A stretch of 64,000 nt of DNA, taken from Atopsyche davidsoni (Eukaryota > Arthropoda > Insecta > Trichoptera > Hydrobiosidae). Shown one piece after another: positions 36,753 through 47,270 of this stretch. The notes beneath the pieces are model-generated. The model saw only the letters and a list, made by a program, of their open reading frames with translations. It did not search any database and was not told the DNA's origin. The stretch covers positions 15,610,001 through 15,674,000 of the forward strand of contig JAILWY010000013.1 of NCBI GenBank assembly GCA_022113835.1. The letters run 5' to 3'. The stretch's first letter is position 1. Each line of letters opens with the position of its first letter. Made by a program: the position numbers and the translations under genes.

Positions 36753-36941
36753 CATGTATAGATTGTGATTATTAAAAATTCTCGCTAAGTTGCAGTGGCT
36801 CGTTAGCATAATGGATAATGCACCGGCCATGTTAGCTTTGGAGATGTGAATTTAAATCTCACACAAGTCACGTTGATATTTTTCTGAGCGTTTCTTTAAT
36901 CATTTTTGAAGAATGTGCCTAATCATATTAGTATTTATTCC
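36753..36941 (+). repeat. tRNA-like family, array unit f
   Basis: Core with the clearest box A in the window (ttagcataatggataatgca; TAGCATAATGG fits RGYNNARYGG), ccggccatgttagct, and box B decayed to gaatttaaatctc. Then gttgatatttttctgagcgt and gtgcctaatcatattagta. The first of three head-to-tail units. Confidence 0.85.
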
Positions 36942-36961
36942 TATATATATATATATATATA
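36942..36961. repeat. (TA)n junction 1 of the array
   Basis: Short TA run between the tail of unit f and the head (tgtctattttgtggattg) of unit g. Confidence 0.9.
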
Positions 36962-37224
36962 TGTCTATTTTGTGGATTGAACGTCAATCAAGTGCGTATT
37001 TTTTTACCTATACAGGTAATTTACCTGTACCTAGACGATTCAATGGTTCATATGTAGATTGTGATTATTAAAAATTCTCGCTAAGTTGCAGTGGCTCGTT
37101 AGCATAATGGATAATGCACCGGCCATGTAAGCTTTAGAGATGTGAGTTCGAGTCACGGTGATATTTTTTTTAACGTTTCTTTAATCATTTTTGAAGAATG
37201 TGCCTAATCATATTAGTATTTATT

Positions 37225-37226
<2 letters not shown>
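36962..37226 (+). repeat. tRNA-like family, array unit g
   Basis: Complete unit: head tgtctattttgtggattgaa, tacctatacaggtaatttac, then ttcatatgtagattgtg and the core, with a short internal deletion after box B (gagttcgagtcacggtgata). The tail is identical in layout to unit f and ends in (TA)n. Confidence 0.85.

Positions 37227-37298
<72 letters not shown>
37227..37298. repeat. (TA)n junction 2 of the array
   Basis: TA run of about 72 bp at the same junction position as junction 1, so it expanded at an equivalent place. Confidence 0.95.
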
Positions 37299-37302
<4 letters not shown>

Positions 37303-37480
37303 TATTTTGTGGATTGAACGTCAATCAAGTGCGTATTTATTTACCTATACAGGTAATTTACCTGTACCGGCCATGTAAGCTTTGGAGATGTGAATTCGAA
37401 TCTCATACTGAGAGTTTTTTTATCAATCATTTTCGATGTGTAAAAAAAGTGCCTAATCATATAAGTATTGATTCTTCTGA
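37299..37480 (+). repeat. tRNA-like family, array unit h (box A deleted)
   Basis: Head as in unit g, then acctgtaccggccatgtaag: the sequence jumps from the head straight into the ccggccatg segment, removing the left arm and box A. Box B (tgaattcgaatctcatac) and tail remain. Confidence 0.8.
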
Positions 37481-39977
37481 AATAAAAATTTGATTCTCAT
37501 GGGTTTGATATACATAATAAGCGGTTAACGTCGAATCCAATCGGAAAATCCAAGCAACTACGTCCCGGCGTGGGTAAAAACCGCTTCAGCCATCGTGGTT
37601 TTATTAACCTTGACAATGGCACCGGTTTTGGGAGAGCGAAAGTCTCGCGATAATAAAATGGCAGATGTGAACTCCTGGCCTATTCGGGTCAGCTCGTCGG
37701 AAGATCAGCTCGACTCTCAGACCCGCGATTGCCGATTTTCTAAAGCGGTGTTTAGGCGAAAGCACGCATGCTGATCTGTTTATGAATACGACGAATCACA
37801 ATGGAAGGTCAGGATAACGAAAAGCGTGTATTAAAATTTGCATAATATTGCCATGTTTCTAATGGGACGCATTTTAATCGGACCCGTTTTGTGTTTTAAT
37901 AAATGAAAATCAGAAATATATTCAATAGCTGATTGAGAAAATATTTAGTTTCATTGTAGCAGTTTGTCTTGTTTTTGGCTGATATCTAGATAATTTAAAA
38001 ACGATGAATATCATTAATTTTGGGTAAAGTGTAAACAGCATTTTTTAAATTCATTTAAACTAAGTACAACGACGAAAAAACGTCAAAAAATTTTACAAGG
38101 AATTTTTTCGTTGTCTTGTAAAGTCACTCGACTTTTTGGAAACCGTGAGCTCACTTAATACAAACAGTCTATTTAATAATCACTTTATATAGTACATTAT
38201 TTATTTGTATATAAAAAAAATTGATATTAATGGTGGTTAATTAAGTTATTTACAACTGAAAATGATAAATTAATATAAACACACGTTGTTTGAATTGTTT
38301 GAAAAAAATGTACACAATCATAATTGATTTTTTTATAAATAATTATTTGATATGGAATTTTATTATTGTATATTAATTAATTATTTTAGAATATTGACAT
38401 ATAATTTAATGTTTTTTTTGTGTTGTATTTACGTCTACGTGCTTTTTTAACGTCTTAATACTTAGACATTATAAAATGATTGTAAAGAAATGAATTAAAT
38501 ATGATAGGCCAATTTTTTTAAATGTATTTATTTGTAAATTTTTTTGTATATCCAACACAAGGAGAAACATTACTCATTTGGTGGAAAGTAAAAATTATAT
38601 CGGGTATATTTAAATTAAATTAATTGTGCATTCACTAATTACTTTCATGTAAATTTCTTATATATTTGAGATAAATACAATGAACCAAAAAAAATATTTG
38701 GTTAAATTTTACATGCGCTAGACCTTGAATGGTGAAAGTGATCACTGTCAAATCATTTAATATAATTAATATGGATTATTGAAAATTAAAACAGTATGTA
38801 TAACATATAAAAACCGGTGTTCGTTTATGTAATTAATTCAGCTGCAATAATTGATAACTTCTTGTCATGTTTCTGTTAAATACAAGGTTGGTTCATGGAG
38901 CATTCATGGTATATTTGATTGAATACCTTCTTCTCGCGACAGTTACATAGTCTTAAATAAAGCTGACACACTTAAATAAAAGTTAATAAATACAATTAAA
39001 TTTATTTTATGAGCATTTCAGAGACATCCCTTAACTTTGGTACACAGTAACTATCACAGCTAGTTATTACAAGACTTACTCTCTAAGCAAATTTATGTGC
39101 ATTGAGAAAACAATGGAACCTTAAAACACTGACTATATTTTTTCAGTTCATTATTGATAACAATAAAATTAAAAACCATGCTTTTTAAACGCACCCCCTC
39201 GCGTATTCCTCTCCTTGCAAAAACACATAACGTTTTGATAAAAATCGGTACACTTATATTCAAATACAAAATAAATTTAAATAGTTCATTTTTTACGAAT
39301 TTGATTGCATGTTTTTCCATCCCCATATCCCATAAGTAGGCTGTTCTCGGTTGCTTTTGTTTGCCTATGGGTTAATAAATTAAGCCGGCTGTGCCACTTG
39401 TCCGTCCTGTGAAACTTGTTCCATTCGTTTCACTTTTCAAGAAATTCGGGTGCTCAAAATACATTTAGAAACAATGACGTACGCACGCATAGTATTCAAG
39501 GATTTAACAGCTGGTATAAATATTCAGTTATAAAACTCTCTTTTTATTATTATTTATACCAGAAAGGCTATGAATATAAAATAGTAAAGCTTTCCAAAAT
39601 ACTCACGCGTGGGTAGAATAAGAAATATTTTTTAATAAGTAGAATTTTATCAGTGTTTTTTTTTATTATCAATGATATTGATAAAAGTGACACATAAATA
39701 TAGATTAATCGAATAATTTTTATATACAAACTTTGTATCCAATGATCATGTAACTAAGTATGATAAAAGGGTTTTAAGTAAATATGATTAACGTATCAAA
39801 TTTACAACAACAAAAAATACTGGATATAGTATTTTATACAAATTTACATAATGTAACTCCACTGAGTAAAAAATTGTATTTTTGGACTTATCGTTTATTA
39901 TAAATAATTTTTATAAATACACGTCAGTTGTGTCGAAAATAAAATACGTGAAAAATTACTTCAATACTTGTGTTAAA
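37481..39977. other. Spacer with one CpG-containing patch
   Basis: At about 37,540-37,790 the DNA is GC-richer with gtctcgcgataataaaatgg and several CpGs; it could be an untranslated exon or promoter of either strand, but I see no decisive signal. The remainder is AT-rich; paired frames at 39,093-39,339 are sense and antisense shadows. Confidence 0.35.
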
Positions 39978-40295
39978 TTATTTCAGGTATATTTTTAATG
40001 CTCTTACACTTCTCCAGTGAGTCTCAGCGAGAGTGGATCTTCCGCGATGGTCCCTCCAGGGTCTGGTCCGCAGTGGGCCAAGGCTCCAGGGAGTCGGCTG
40101 GCCACACCGGGGAGACCATGTCATGACAGATTCCGATATCCAGTTATGGCCTGATAGTAATCCTTTCAAGTTGTCCGAATGACAGCTTCGCCCATTAATG
40201 AAATTATGCCAAGCTTTGTGAAGGTTGTATTCCCCCTGATGCCTTTTGGCAATATTTGTTATTAACCCAAAACGAGCTTTCTGCCCTTGCAGCAA
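39978..40295 (-). CDS. Unrecognised 105-codon minus-strand frame
   Basis: This is one of the longer non-simple frames, in a GC-richer block. It reads LQGQKARFGLITNIAKRH, then YNLHKAWHNFING and NLKGLLSGHNW in its first half; the second half is Arg/Pro/Trp-rich and may be out of the true frame. The first half looks like protein-coding DNA, possibly a degraded mobile-element ORF, given the hAT element 70 bp away. I cannot name it. Confidence 0.25.
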   Translation of the reverse strand: MLQGQKARFGLITNIAKRHQGEYNLHKAWHNFINGRSCHSDNLKGLLSGHNWISESVMTWSPRCGQPTPWSLGPLRTRPWRDHRGRSTLAETHWRSVRALKIYLK

Positions 40296-40454
40296 AATGG
40301 CTCCATGCTGAACAACACAACGAATCTGTTCATCATCGAGCGTACAAAAATACTAAAAATACTCTAAACCATAGGCTCCCAAGCTATTTTGTCCCGTCGA
40401 CCCCTTGTTGAGATTTCTTATTTTTCGTAGACCCCCTGCTTTGCTAATATTGAA

Positions 40455-40536
40455 TTTTTACATTTGACCGGATTTCGTGTCCGTTATATCCGAAATCCGT
40501 TAAACAGAGGTCCGTTATATCGAGGTTTTACTGTAT
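40455..40536 (-). mobile_element. Tigger/pogo-like terminal fragment nested in the hAT element
   Basis: Contains gtccgttatatccgaaatcc and ends gtccgttatatcgaggtttt then actgta; the complement, tacagtaaaacctcgatata followed by acggacc, is a typical Tigger/pogo end. Only one end is seen. A second fragment with cctcgatatagcggacc is at 45,386-45,425. Confidence 0.65.
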
Positions 40537-40689
40537 ACTTTTATAAATAAATACACACAAAATGCAAGTATAGTATCATTCACTAAAAAAATCAATACTT
40601 TTAATGGGAGGGATGGGTCTGATGCTTTGATAGCAAATTTTCAATAATTGGCTTCAAATAAGTCAGATTTTACTTTGAATCTTCTTGCC

Positions 40690-40985
40690 CAATGATTTTC
40701 AACCTATTTTTTTTTATAAGAAGAATGGCAACCGCACTGAAACCCTTTTCCAAGAGGAATGAAGATGGAAAAGCTATCAAAAACCTTCTTGCGATAGTCC
40801 ATAATGCGATGTATGTCTCTCTGAAGTCAAAATTGCTGATATCCCTTTCTAAACTGCTCCTTCAGTTCTTCATAAGTGCTTATTCCGATCAGTTCTTCTT
40901 GTAGTATGACTTCCAATTCTTCAATGTAACCGGTTGGATTGATAATCCACTGTGATATTTTGGTGATGACCTGCTTAAATGGGAT
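40690..40985 (-). pseudogene. hAT transposase C-terminal fragment (ZBED5-like)
   Basis: On the minus strand from 40,985: IPFKQVITKISQWIINPTGY, then IEELEVILQEELIGISTYEE, LKEQFRKGYQQF, a TGA stop where family members have Trp, then DYRKKVFDSFSIFIPLG in the same frame. This matches the layout of domesticated and transposon ZBED5/GTF2IRD2-type hAT proteins near their dimerisation end. The BED finger and most catalytic residues are missing, so it is a deletion derivative with at least one stop. Homology is recalled from family knowledge, not searched. Confidence 0.65.
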
Positions 40986-41116
40986 CCTCTCTCGTAGACC
41001 CCTATTTACAGTTCATGGACCCCCAATTTAATTTTTCGCTTTTTTCGGCCCCTTGCAGGGCGGAATTGACCCCTGGGGGTCGATTATTGACCACTTTGGG
41101 AACCAGTGCTCTAAAC

Positions 41117-42570
41117 TGTTAAACTAAACCTGTTCCACCAGGCCTGCCCGCTGGGGTCTTCCGCCAGTCGTCCTCTTGCGAGTCACACTCAGGTGAATCA
41201 CCATTTGTAACCTGAGAAGAGTTTTCGCTCGTGCTAATTTAAAAAGGAAGTTGAATCGCTTCACTGAATTTAAAAATATATATTTTGTTTTGTTTGCGGA
41301 ACCTGATTTTGAAGGAAAACTAGTAATAGTATAAATGTCATCTTTTTATACACGACTTACTGTCCCTTCTACTGATGTGTGTGATTCTAATAAGATAGAA
41401 TTCCAAAGCTATTCAACGTGCTTATTTTAAATTAACAATAGGCTTGTTTTTTTTTAATTTACATTAAAATTGTCTTTATAATAAATATAAACATGTCACA
41501 TGTGAAAAATTAAAAAATATTCTAAAATTTTAACCATGACTTTTTTAAATCATTTCCTTACCATTATATTTAATTATTTATAAGGTTAGTGTCTTTAAGA
41601 TATTCAATCTGGTTTCCTGAATCCTATTTTATTGAAATATTTTCGGGCTTAAATAAATATATTTTAAAATAGTAATTTACTTGAATTGAATTATATTTTA
41701 CCATTTAATATATTATTTGCACGTAAGTCTTAAAGTGTACGCAAATTTCCTACCTAAGCGATATTTTTTAATAACTTTTTTTGATGCTCGTAATGGAGAT
41801 TATTTTAAAAAAATAGAGTTTTTTGTGGGGAAGATAAATGGTAATCTAATGTTGTATTTGACATTGGAAAATTGCAATGCCTTTTAAAATGCACTGTCGA
41901 GATTCCGAGAAGCTAAATAAATACTAATGTCTCCTTTACATATTTAACATGCGTCATTAAAAACACAATTATATTTTGTTATGGTATGATAGTTGCGTAT
42001 TCCATTCTTCCGTTGCACTATTTTCATTCTATAATATATTAAACATTTCATGTTGTTTGGATTTGTTGACTCTTTGGAGAAATATTAAGCTAAATTATAA
42101 AATACACAATTTTTTTTAATGAAAGTAATAAATTGATCAATGAAATAAGTAAGAAAAATGTACGTTTTTAAAATGCGGTTATTATTTTTTTTTTACATAT
42201 ATTAGGTAATTGGCTGGAAAAAAAAACCTCTTCACTCATCAACATTATATATTTTTAAATTACTCATAAGTTCAAGTATGGAAACAATTGCTATGAAGCT
42301 GTCAAATACGAGTGCATAATTATCTAAATATATATATATAAACGTTGGTGGTTTGAAAGATAAGCAAGTAAATAAGGTTTTTTTTTAATTACAATCACAC
42401 ATCATTATCGTCAATTTCATCATTAAGTATGTGATTTTTTTTATTAAATAGAAAGTAAGTAAAGACATATACAAATGAAATAGACTACCGAAGTAACTGA
42501 AAAATGCATCGAATTCAACACATTAAAACAGATTATTTATACTTTCTATCATTTATTGAATTTTTTAAAG
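41117..42570. other. AT-rich spacer
   Basis: A short (TA)n run lies near 42,325-42,341. Nothing gene-like seen. Confidence 0.45.
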
Positions 42571-42976
42571 TTTTTTGCAAAGAGATATCTGTGAGTACAG
42601 ATTAGAAGCTTTACAATTTAGTAGATGTACTTTACAACTTGTATAATTAATCATATATAGATAGCAGTAATAAATAATATATTTAAAGATACCTATAAAA
42701 TAATATATTTCTTTTTTTTCTATTTTTTGAAACATTTTAAATTGCAATTATTTACTAATGATACGTCTATTTATTTGATTTGAATTAAGTTTTTATTTGT
42801 TTGCAAGTGACATCTATTGATTTTTTTTCTAAGATTTTAGCAAAGAGACATCTTTGTGGATAAATTGTAAGCTTTATAATTTACTTAATGTACTTTACAA
42901 AAGCTATAATTTTAAACACATAGATGTCAGTACTAAATAATAATATTAAGGATAGCTTTAAGAAATATATATTTCT
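42571..42976. repeat. Old tandem duplication of about 140 bp, two diverged copies
   Basis: Copies at 42,571-42,710 and 42,835-42,976 share gcaaagaga, tatct/catct, agaagcttta/gtaagcttta, atgtactttacaa, tagcagtaataaataat / tgtcagtactaaataat and atatatttct, with many substitutions. No coding content. Confidence 0.6.
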
Positions 42977-43474
42977 AAATTAATTCTAAAGTAACAAAAA
43001 AAATTAAGTTTATGTTAATATAAAATTATTTATTTATAAGCGAATGGTAAGTGTAAGCGATAAAGAAAATAAAAATAAGTTTAGGTTTCAAAATTTAAAT
43101 GTGATAACTATTACAGATTTTATCACAGATATATTTACTATTCAAAAGCAATTTTTACCTTACAGCATATGAAACGTAAGTTGTAATGTACTGGAAAAAT
43201 TAAATAAATAGTTAATTACTGCAGCAAAAGTCACGGTATGATAAAAAGGATTTTACAAATAATCTTATTTTTGTTGAATCATTGGTAAAAAAATTAATGA
43301 GTTTAAATGTGTACACATTAAAAATATGACATAATAAATAAATTCTGATATATATCCTGGGAAAAATATATATCCTGAAGAAAAAAAAATTGTAAGCTAT
43401 ACGATAAATGTGTCGATGATACGACCGCTTCAGTTTTACGCGCGCGATCTGTGATCTACGTAAGTAGCGCTATA

Positions 43475-43652
43475 TTATACAATAGTGTTTTTGAACCTGT
43501 GGGCCGCGGGTAAAATATCAGACAATTGTTTGTAGTTCCTCCACTACAATAAATAAATAGTTTTATTAAGACCCTAGGCCTAGAGGGTCACCAGAACTGT
43601 AGCTTTCAAATGGGTCGCGATTTCAAAAAGGTTGAAAAACACTGCTATACAA
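43475..43652. mobile_element. hAT-type MITE, 162 bp, with 8-bp target duplication
   Basis: Element 43,483-43,644 begins tagtgtttttgaacct and ends (complement) cagtgtttttcaacct. Flanks are TTATACAA (43,475-43,482) and CTATACAA (43,645-43,652), 7 of 8 identical. The ends and 8-bp duplication are diagnostic of hAT. It has no coding capacity. Confidence 0.8.
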
Positions 43653-45160
43653 TGATACTATGGTGGTCTGATATGATAAGTTTTCACAATTTTTTAAATC
43701 AATTATTATTATCGATAAGTAAATAACTGTCGTAGGATGCTAACCTAGACCGTGAGTTAAATATTTATATATATATATTTTATAAACAACTCAAGTGATT
43801 ATCCGTACTTCCTGTTGGAAATGAAAAATATTTTCATAAATTAATGACAGACTTGGCGTCAAATAAGACGTAATGTCAATTTGTGTATTTCAATTATACT
43901 AAACTTAATGACATAAATTCACTTTTATAATATACGTAATAAAAAGTATTCTTCTTTTTTATATGTAACGATATTGCCAAATGCATAACTGAGACAAAAT
44001 AATCGAGCACGCTGGAGCTTAAATAAACAAAAGCGAATTATTTTTGCCATACAATTCATTCTAGAGATATTCCCATGTCAATAATTGTTTATTTCGCAAT
44101 AAGTTACATAAAACGATTATATTCTACAAAAAAAAATTCAATGCATTTTATTTTATTGCATGGAGTGAATGGAGTTAAACAAATTTAGTGTAACTGAAAT
44201 CGATTATTTTTTTTTAAATATTAGACAATTAATTATATTTACCTAGAATTTTTTATGCTTGTTGCAGGTGTCTTGGCCAGGAGAATCTTAGGCTGGAGAC
44301 TATTTCAGTTTAATCAAAGAATCGATATGCAATGACATTAAAATTATCGATAGAAGTTGTTTAAAAAATCACTGTACATATTAAAAATATCTAATCATCG
44401 ATGACATGCAATACATTTAATCACAAAGGCGTTGCTGTCCTCAATTTTAATCTATTTAAGAGTCAGATCTTGAACTTGAAACTTTTGCATTCACTACTTA
44501 AAATTGCATCCCAAGAATTTAAATGCACCGCATGCCAATGCTATTTAAATTTATGAGCTCTGTAAGACATTTTCTACTCGGAAGTCGTAAAGAAGGGTTA
44601 CGGAAACGTGACATAAATTTGTCCAAAAAAATCACCATTCGTGCCCGATTCCCAAGAAGCATGAAGTTAAGAATCTCACCATTTCTTAAACTGTTCCGTC
44701 GGATTATAATTCCTTATCGGTTTAATTGCTATCTTTGTAATTTACTTTGAATGCAATATTAACAAACAGGTAAAAGGAAAACGTCACAAAGTAAAAGCTC
44801 TACCAGACAATTTATTTTTATGGTTTTAATCGTCAGTTGCGTCGTCGTTTTCTTTGCAAAATTAAATACAAAACAGAAAAGTGTTCAGTTAAGTTTAAAT
44901 ATTATGAACAATGAAAATTACTTTTTCCTGGCAATTAGTTTGTTTGTTGTAATTTTCATTTTTGTACACAATCACACTCGCAAGAAAATATATTTTACAA
45001 ATATAGTAAAGATTTAAAACAAGATATTTTTACAATAACAATCAAACGTGAGTTTTTTATTATAACGATTGTATAATATTTTGGTGCTGATAAATAATCA
45101 CCCCTACATTTGTAAAAAAATCCCACCGAATTCCCAAAACAAATTTGCAAAGTGCAACTT
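43653..45160. other. AT-rich spacer
   Basis: A strong acceptor-like tatgcttgttgcag ends at 44,271, followed by a 14-codon frame closed by TAA; not enough to call an exon. A 75-codon frame at 44,523-44,750 is unrecognised. Confidence 0.4.
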
Positions 45161-45383
45161 TTATATTTGTAGCTGATCGAAAAGTATGCTTTCTTTAAAT
45201 TTTAATATTATCATTAAATCAGTCATAATTATAAAGTAAGTATAAAAAAATACTTTCAATTCCCAGCTCAGAAGCTAAGTTTTTAGCATTAATTGCTCGG
45301 CGTAGACGTCAATGTGTACGCATAATGCTATTCAAATGTGGATATGTCGTGATGAGTAAATTTGTGACTAATTGAACCGAATA
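45161..45383. repeat. Dispersed repeat Y, copy 1
   Basis: Collinear with 48,988-49,215. Shared landmarks: ttatatttgtagctgatcga, gtataaaaaaatactttcaa, ctcagaagctaagttttt, aattgctc-gcgtaga, gtgactaattgaaccgaata. The copies differ at a modest number of sites and small indels, so the duplication is not very old. No coding content; class unknown. Confidence 0.75.
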
Positions 45384-45385
45384 CG

Positions 45386-45425
45386 GCAAAACCTCGATAT
45401 AGCGGACCAAAAATCCGGTCAAATG
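45386..45425. mobile_element. Tigger-like terminal fragment
   Basis: aaaacctcgatatagcggac followed by caaaaatccggtcaaatg mirrors the fragment at 40,455-40,536 in inverse orientation. It sits exactly at the end of repeat Y copy 1. Confidence 0.55.
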
Positions 45426-45478
45426 TAGAAAAATTAAAAACGCTTTAAATGCGAAAAAATTTCTAGGGTTGATTATAA

Positions 45479-45630
45479 TATTTTTTAATAAAATACTTGA
45501 GTGATTTTCCACATGTTCGTTTTTTATTTGTGACCGGTGAGTGAAAAACGAACATGGGGAAAATCACTCAAGTATTTTATTAAAAAATATTAAAATGGAA
45601 TTCCACCAAGTACTCTCTGTCAAAAATATT
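45479..45630. mobile_element. Fold-back element, family F2, copy 2
   Basis: Near-perfect arms of about 46 bp: 45,479-45,525 and 45,544-45,589 (tattttttaataaaatactt... and complement). The loop contains atttgtgaccggtg. The right flank aattccaccaagtactctct is shared with copy 1 at 10,437. Confidence 0.8.
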
Positions 45631-45692
45631 AAATTTCTAGTTGATTATAAAAAAAACAGCAAACTTCAAAAGTGCAAACAAAGCTTGATTCA

Positions 45693-45860
45693 ATCTTGTT
45701 GAGGGACAAGGCATTTGATTCGTGAAAATCCATTATTATAATAATAAAAGTACCTTTGTATTTTGTCTTCACTTGGAGTATATTAAAATTATTTGCATTA
45801 CTAGTTTCGACCCAAAACACTGGGTCATCATCAGATGCATAACTAACAGTTTATTTGTAA
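45693..45860. mobile_element. Fold-back family F1, copy 2 (left half)
   Basis: Shares cttgttgagggacaaggcat, taataaaagtacctttgtat, tttgtcttcactt, attactagtttcg and tcatcatcagatgcataact with 6,340-6,475. The second palindrome half is absent. Confidence 0.75.
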
Positions 45861-45903
45861 GCAAACAAGGACTCATAACTAAATGATTACAAAATATATA
45901 TGT

Positions 45904-46312
45904 ATGTCTATTTTTTGGATTGGACGTCAATCAGATGCGTATTTATTACCCATTACGAGTTTATTATATTATTACTAATATGATTAGCGTCTTGGCTAAA
46001 TTAATAGATTTAAAAATAATATCCAGACTAAAATCGCTTCAATTGTTACTTTGTTCAAAAACTCCAGTGCTTGCAAATCACTAAATATTGGTTGGCCTGG
46101 GCACACTGGTTCATATGTAGAGTATAATTGTTAAAAATTCTAGATTAACGGAAGTGATTCGTTAGTACAAGGGTTAGTACACCGGCCATGTAAGCCAGGG
46201 GAAGTGGGCACAAATCCCACACAAATCACGATGATATTTTTCTGAGAGTTTCTTTAAATCACCTTCTATGTATGAACTAATGTGCCTAATCGTATTAGTA
46301 ATAAAATATATT
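45904..46312 (+). repeat. tRNA-like SINE/MITE family, copy k
   Basis: Head at 45,904 (tgtctattttttggattgga), left arm attactaatatgattag, an insert of about 105 bp (45,988-46,092), then ttggcctgggcacactggtt, the core (ttagtacaagggttagtaca, ccggccatgtaagcc, acaaatcccacac) and the right arm (ctatgtatgaactaatgtgc, ctaatcgtattag). The insert falls at the same point as the insert in copy d. Confidence 0.85.
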
Positions 46313-46930
46313 TGGGTGATTGGGTTTGGTACACATTGCACTTGATTCAAGCAAGCGAGGACAATTGGCGTGCCGACAGTATCAAATAATCAAAGAAATA
46401 ATTATTTTATGGGAAAATACATATTAAAAGACTAATTTAGTTTTATTTAAAAATCTGAGATTAATAAGATTTTCAATAAATTAAAAGACTAAAATACTGC
46501 AATCGGCCATTTTGACTGAAACACCAATGACAGCGCATGACGTCACGCCTCAACATACAACTCAAATTGTAAACAAACTTCGATGCAAACACAATGACAT
46601 GCACGACAGTTGAGATGAGGCGTGACGTCAGAGCGGACGCCACGACACACCTGCGAGCTTTTTCGCGCGCTATTGAAAAAATATTATAAAAATGGCTTTA
46701 AACTTCGTTAAACTCTAGTTTATTGCCGAAATAGAGTTTTTTTCGTAAATATGTAGTAAACGGGGTACCCTCATTACTTACGGAAGAGGATTTCAAAATC
46801 TTTCGTCATGCCAATTCAATAAAATTTCTTATGTGTTTTTGTATTTTTTTTATGCGCAGTGTATTTTCAAAAAAAAAAAAATTTTTTTTTATTTATTTTA
46901 AGCTTTTTTTTTATTTTTATATATATATAA
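46313..46930. other. Upstream region with an inverted repeat carrying two CRE palindromes
   Basis: Imperfect inverted arms at 46,535-46,556 and 46,609-46,632 each contain TGACGTCA (46,538-46,545; 46,623-46,630) within gcatgacgtcacgcctcaac or its counterpart. It may be a DNA transposon end pair. It lies 500-600 bp before the proposed transcription start at 47,129, so it may also act as a distal promoter element. Confidence 0.45.
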
Positions 46931-46969
46931 CGGACATCCCCCTTGCTTTTTAAATTTGCAAAAAAACAA

Positions 46970-47270
46970 ATAAATGCATTCCCACCGCCCCCGCCCCCTC
47001 GCAGGGAAGAATGCCCCCCCCTCGCTCCCCCCTCTCCCCCGCGACCACCCCTCCCTCCCCCTCCCCGGGCTCCCCCCCCTCCCCTCGGCGGGTTGTCCCG
47101 CGGCTATGTTCGCGCCGCTCGGGCCGTCAGTCGTCCATGGCGGTCGCTGGCGCGTGGAGTGTGCCGTCTGCCGCGATCTCGCCTCTCACATGTATCGATC
47201 CTGACGTTTCGAATCGGTCCGCTGTAAATCGGATAATACGGCGTAAACAATCTGCAGACCGAGCCGCAGC
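46970..47270 (+). promoter_or_regulatory. C-rich CpG island promoter and 5' UTR of the GALNT2-like gene
   Basis: The DNA changes abruptly from AT-rich to GC-rich. From 46,981 to 47,090 the plus strand is nearly all C with a few T and A, giving many G runs on the minus strand (G-quadruplex potential). TCAGTC at 47,127-47,132 fits an insect initiator. An upstream ATG at 47,137 opens a 45-codon frame that ends at a TGA (47,272-47,274) overlapping the main start as ATGA. Start site and uORF use are inference. Confidence 0.55.

Larger units (their letters stand above)
40362..41116 (-). mobile_element. hAT element with perfect 8-bp target duplication
   Basis: Element 40,370-41,108 (739 bp) is flanked by CTCTAAAC at 40,362-40,369 and again at 41,109-41,116. 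Ends are cataggctcccaag on the left and, read inward from the right, cactggttcccaaagtgg, the usual hAT terminal type. Subterminal sequence has gacccc/ggggtc-rich blocks on both sides. Inside are a transposase remnant on the minus strand and a Tigger-like end at about 40,455-40,536. Confidence 0.9.

Noticed and set aside
37191..37493. 100-codon frame across a (TA)n run
   Set aside because: Almost all of it is YIYIY from the microsatellite and a repeat tail; not a gene.
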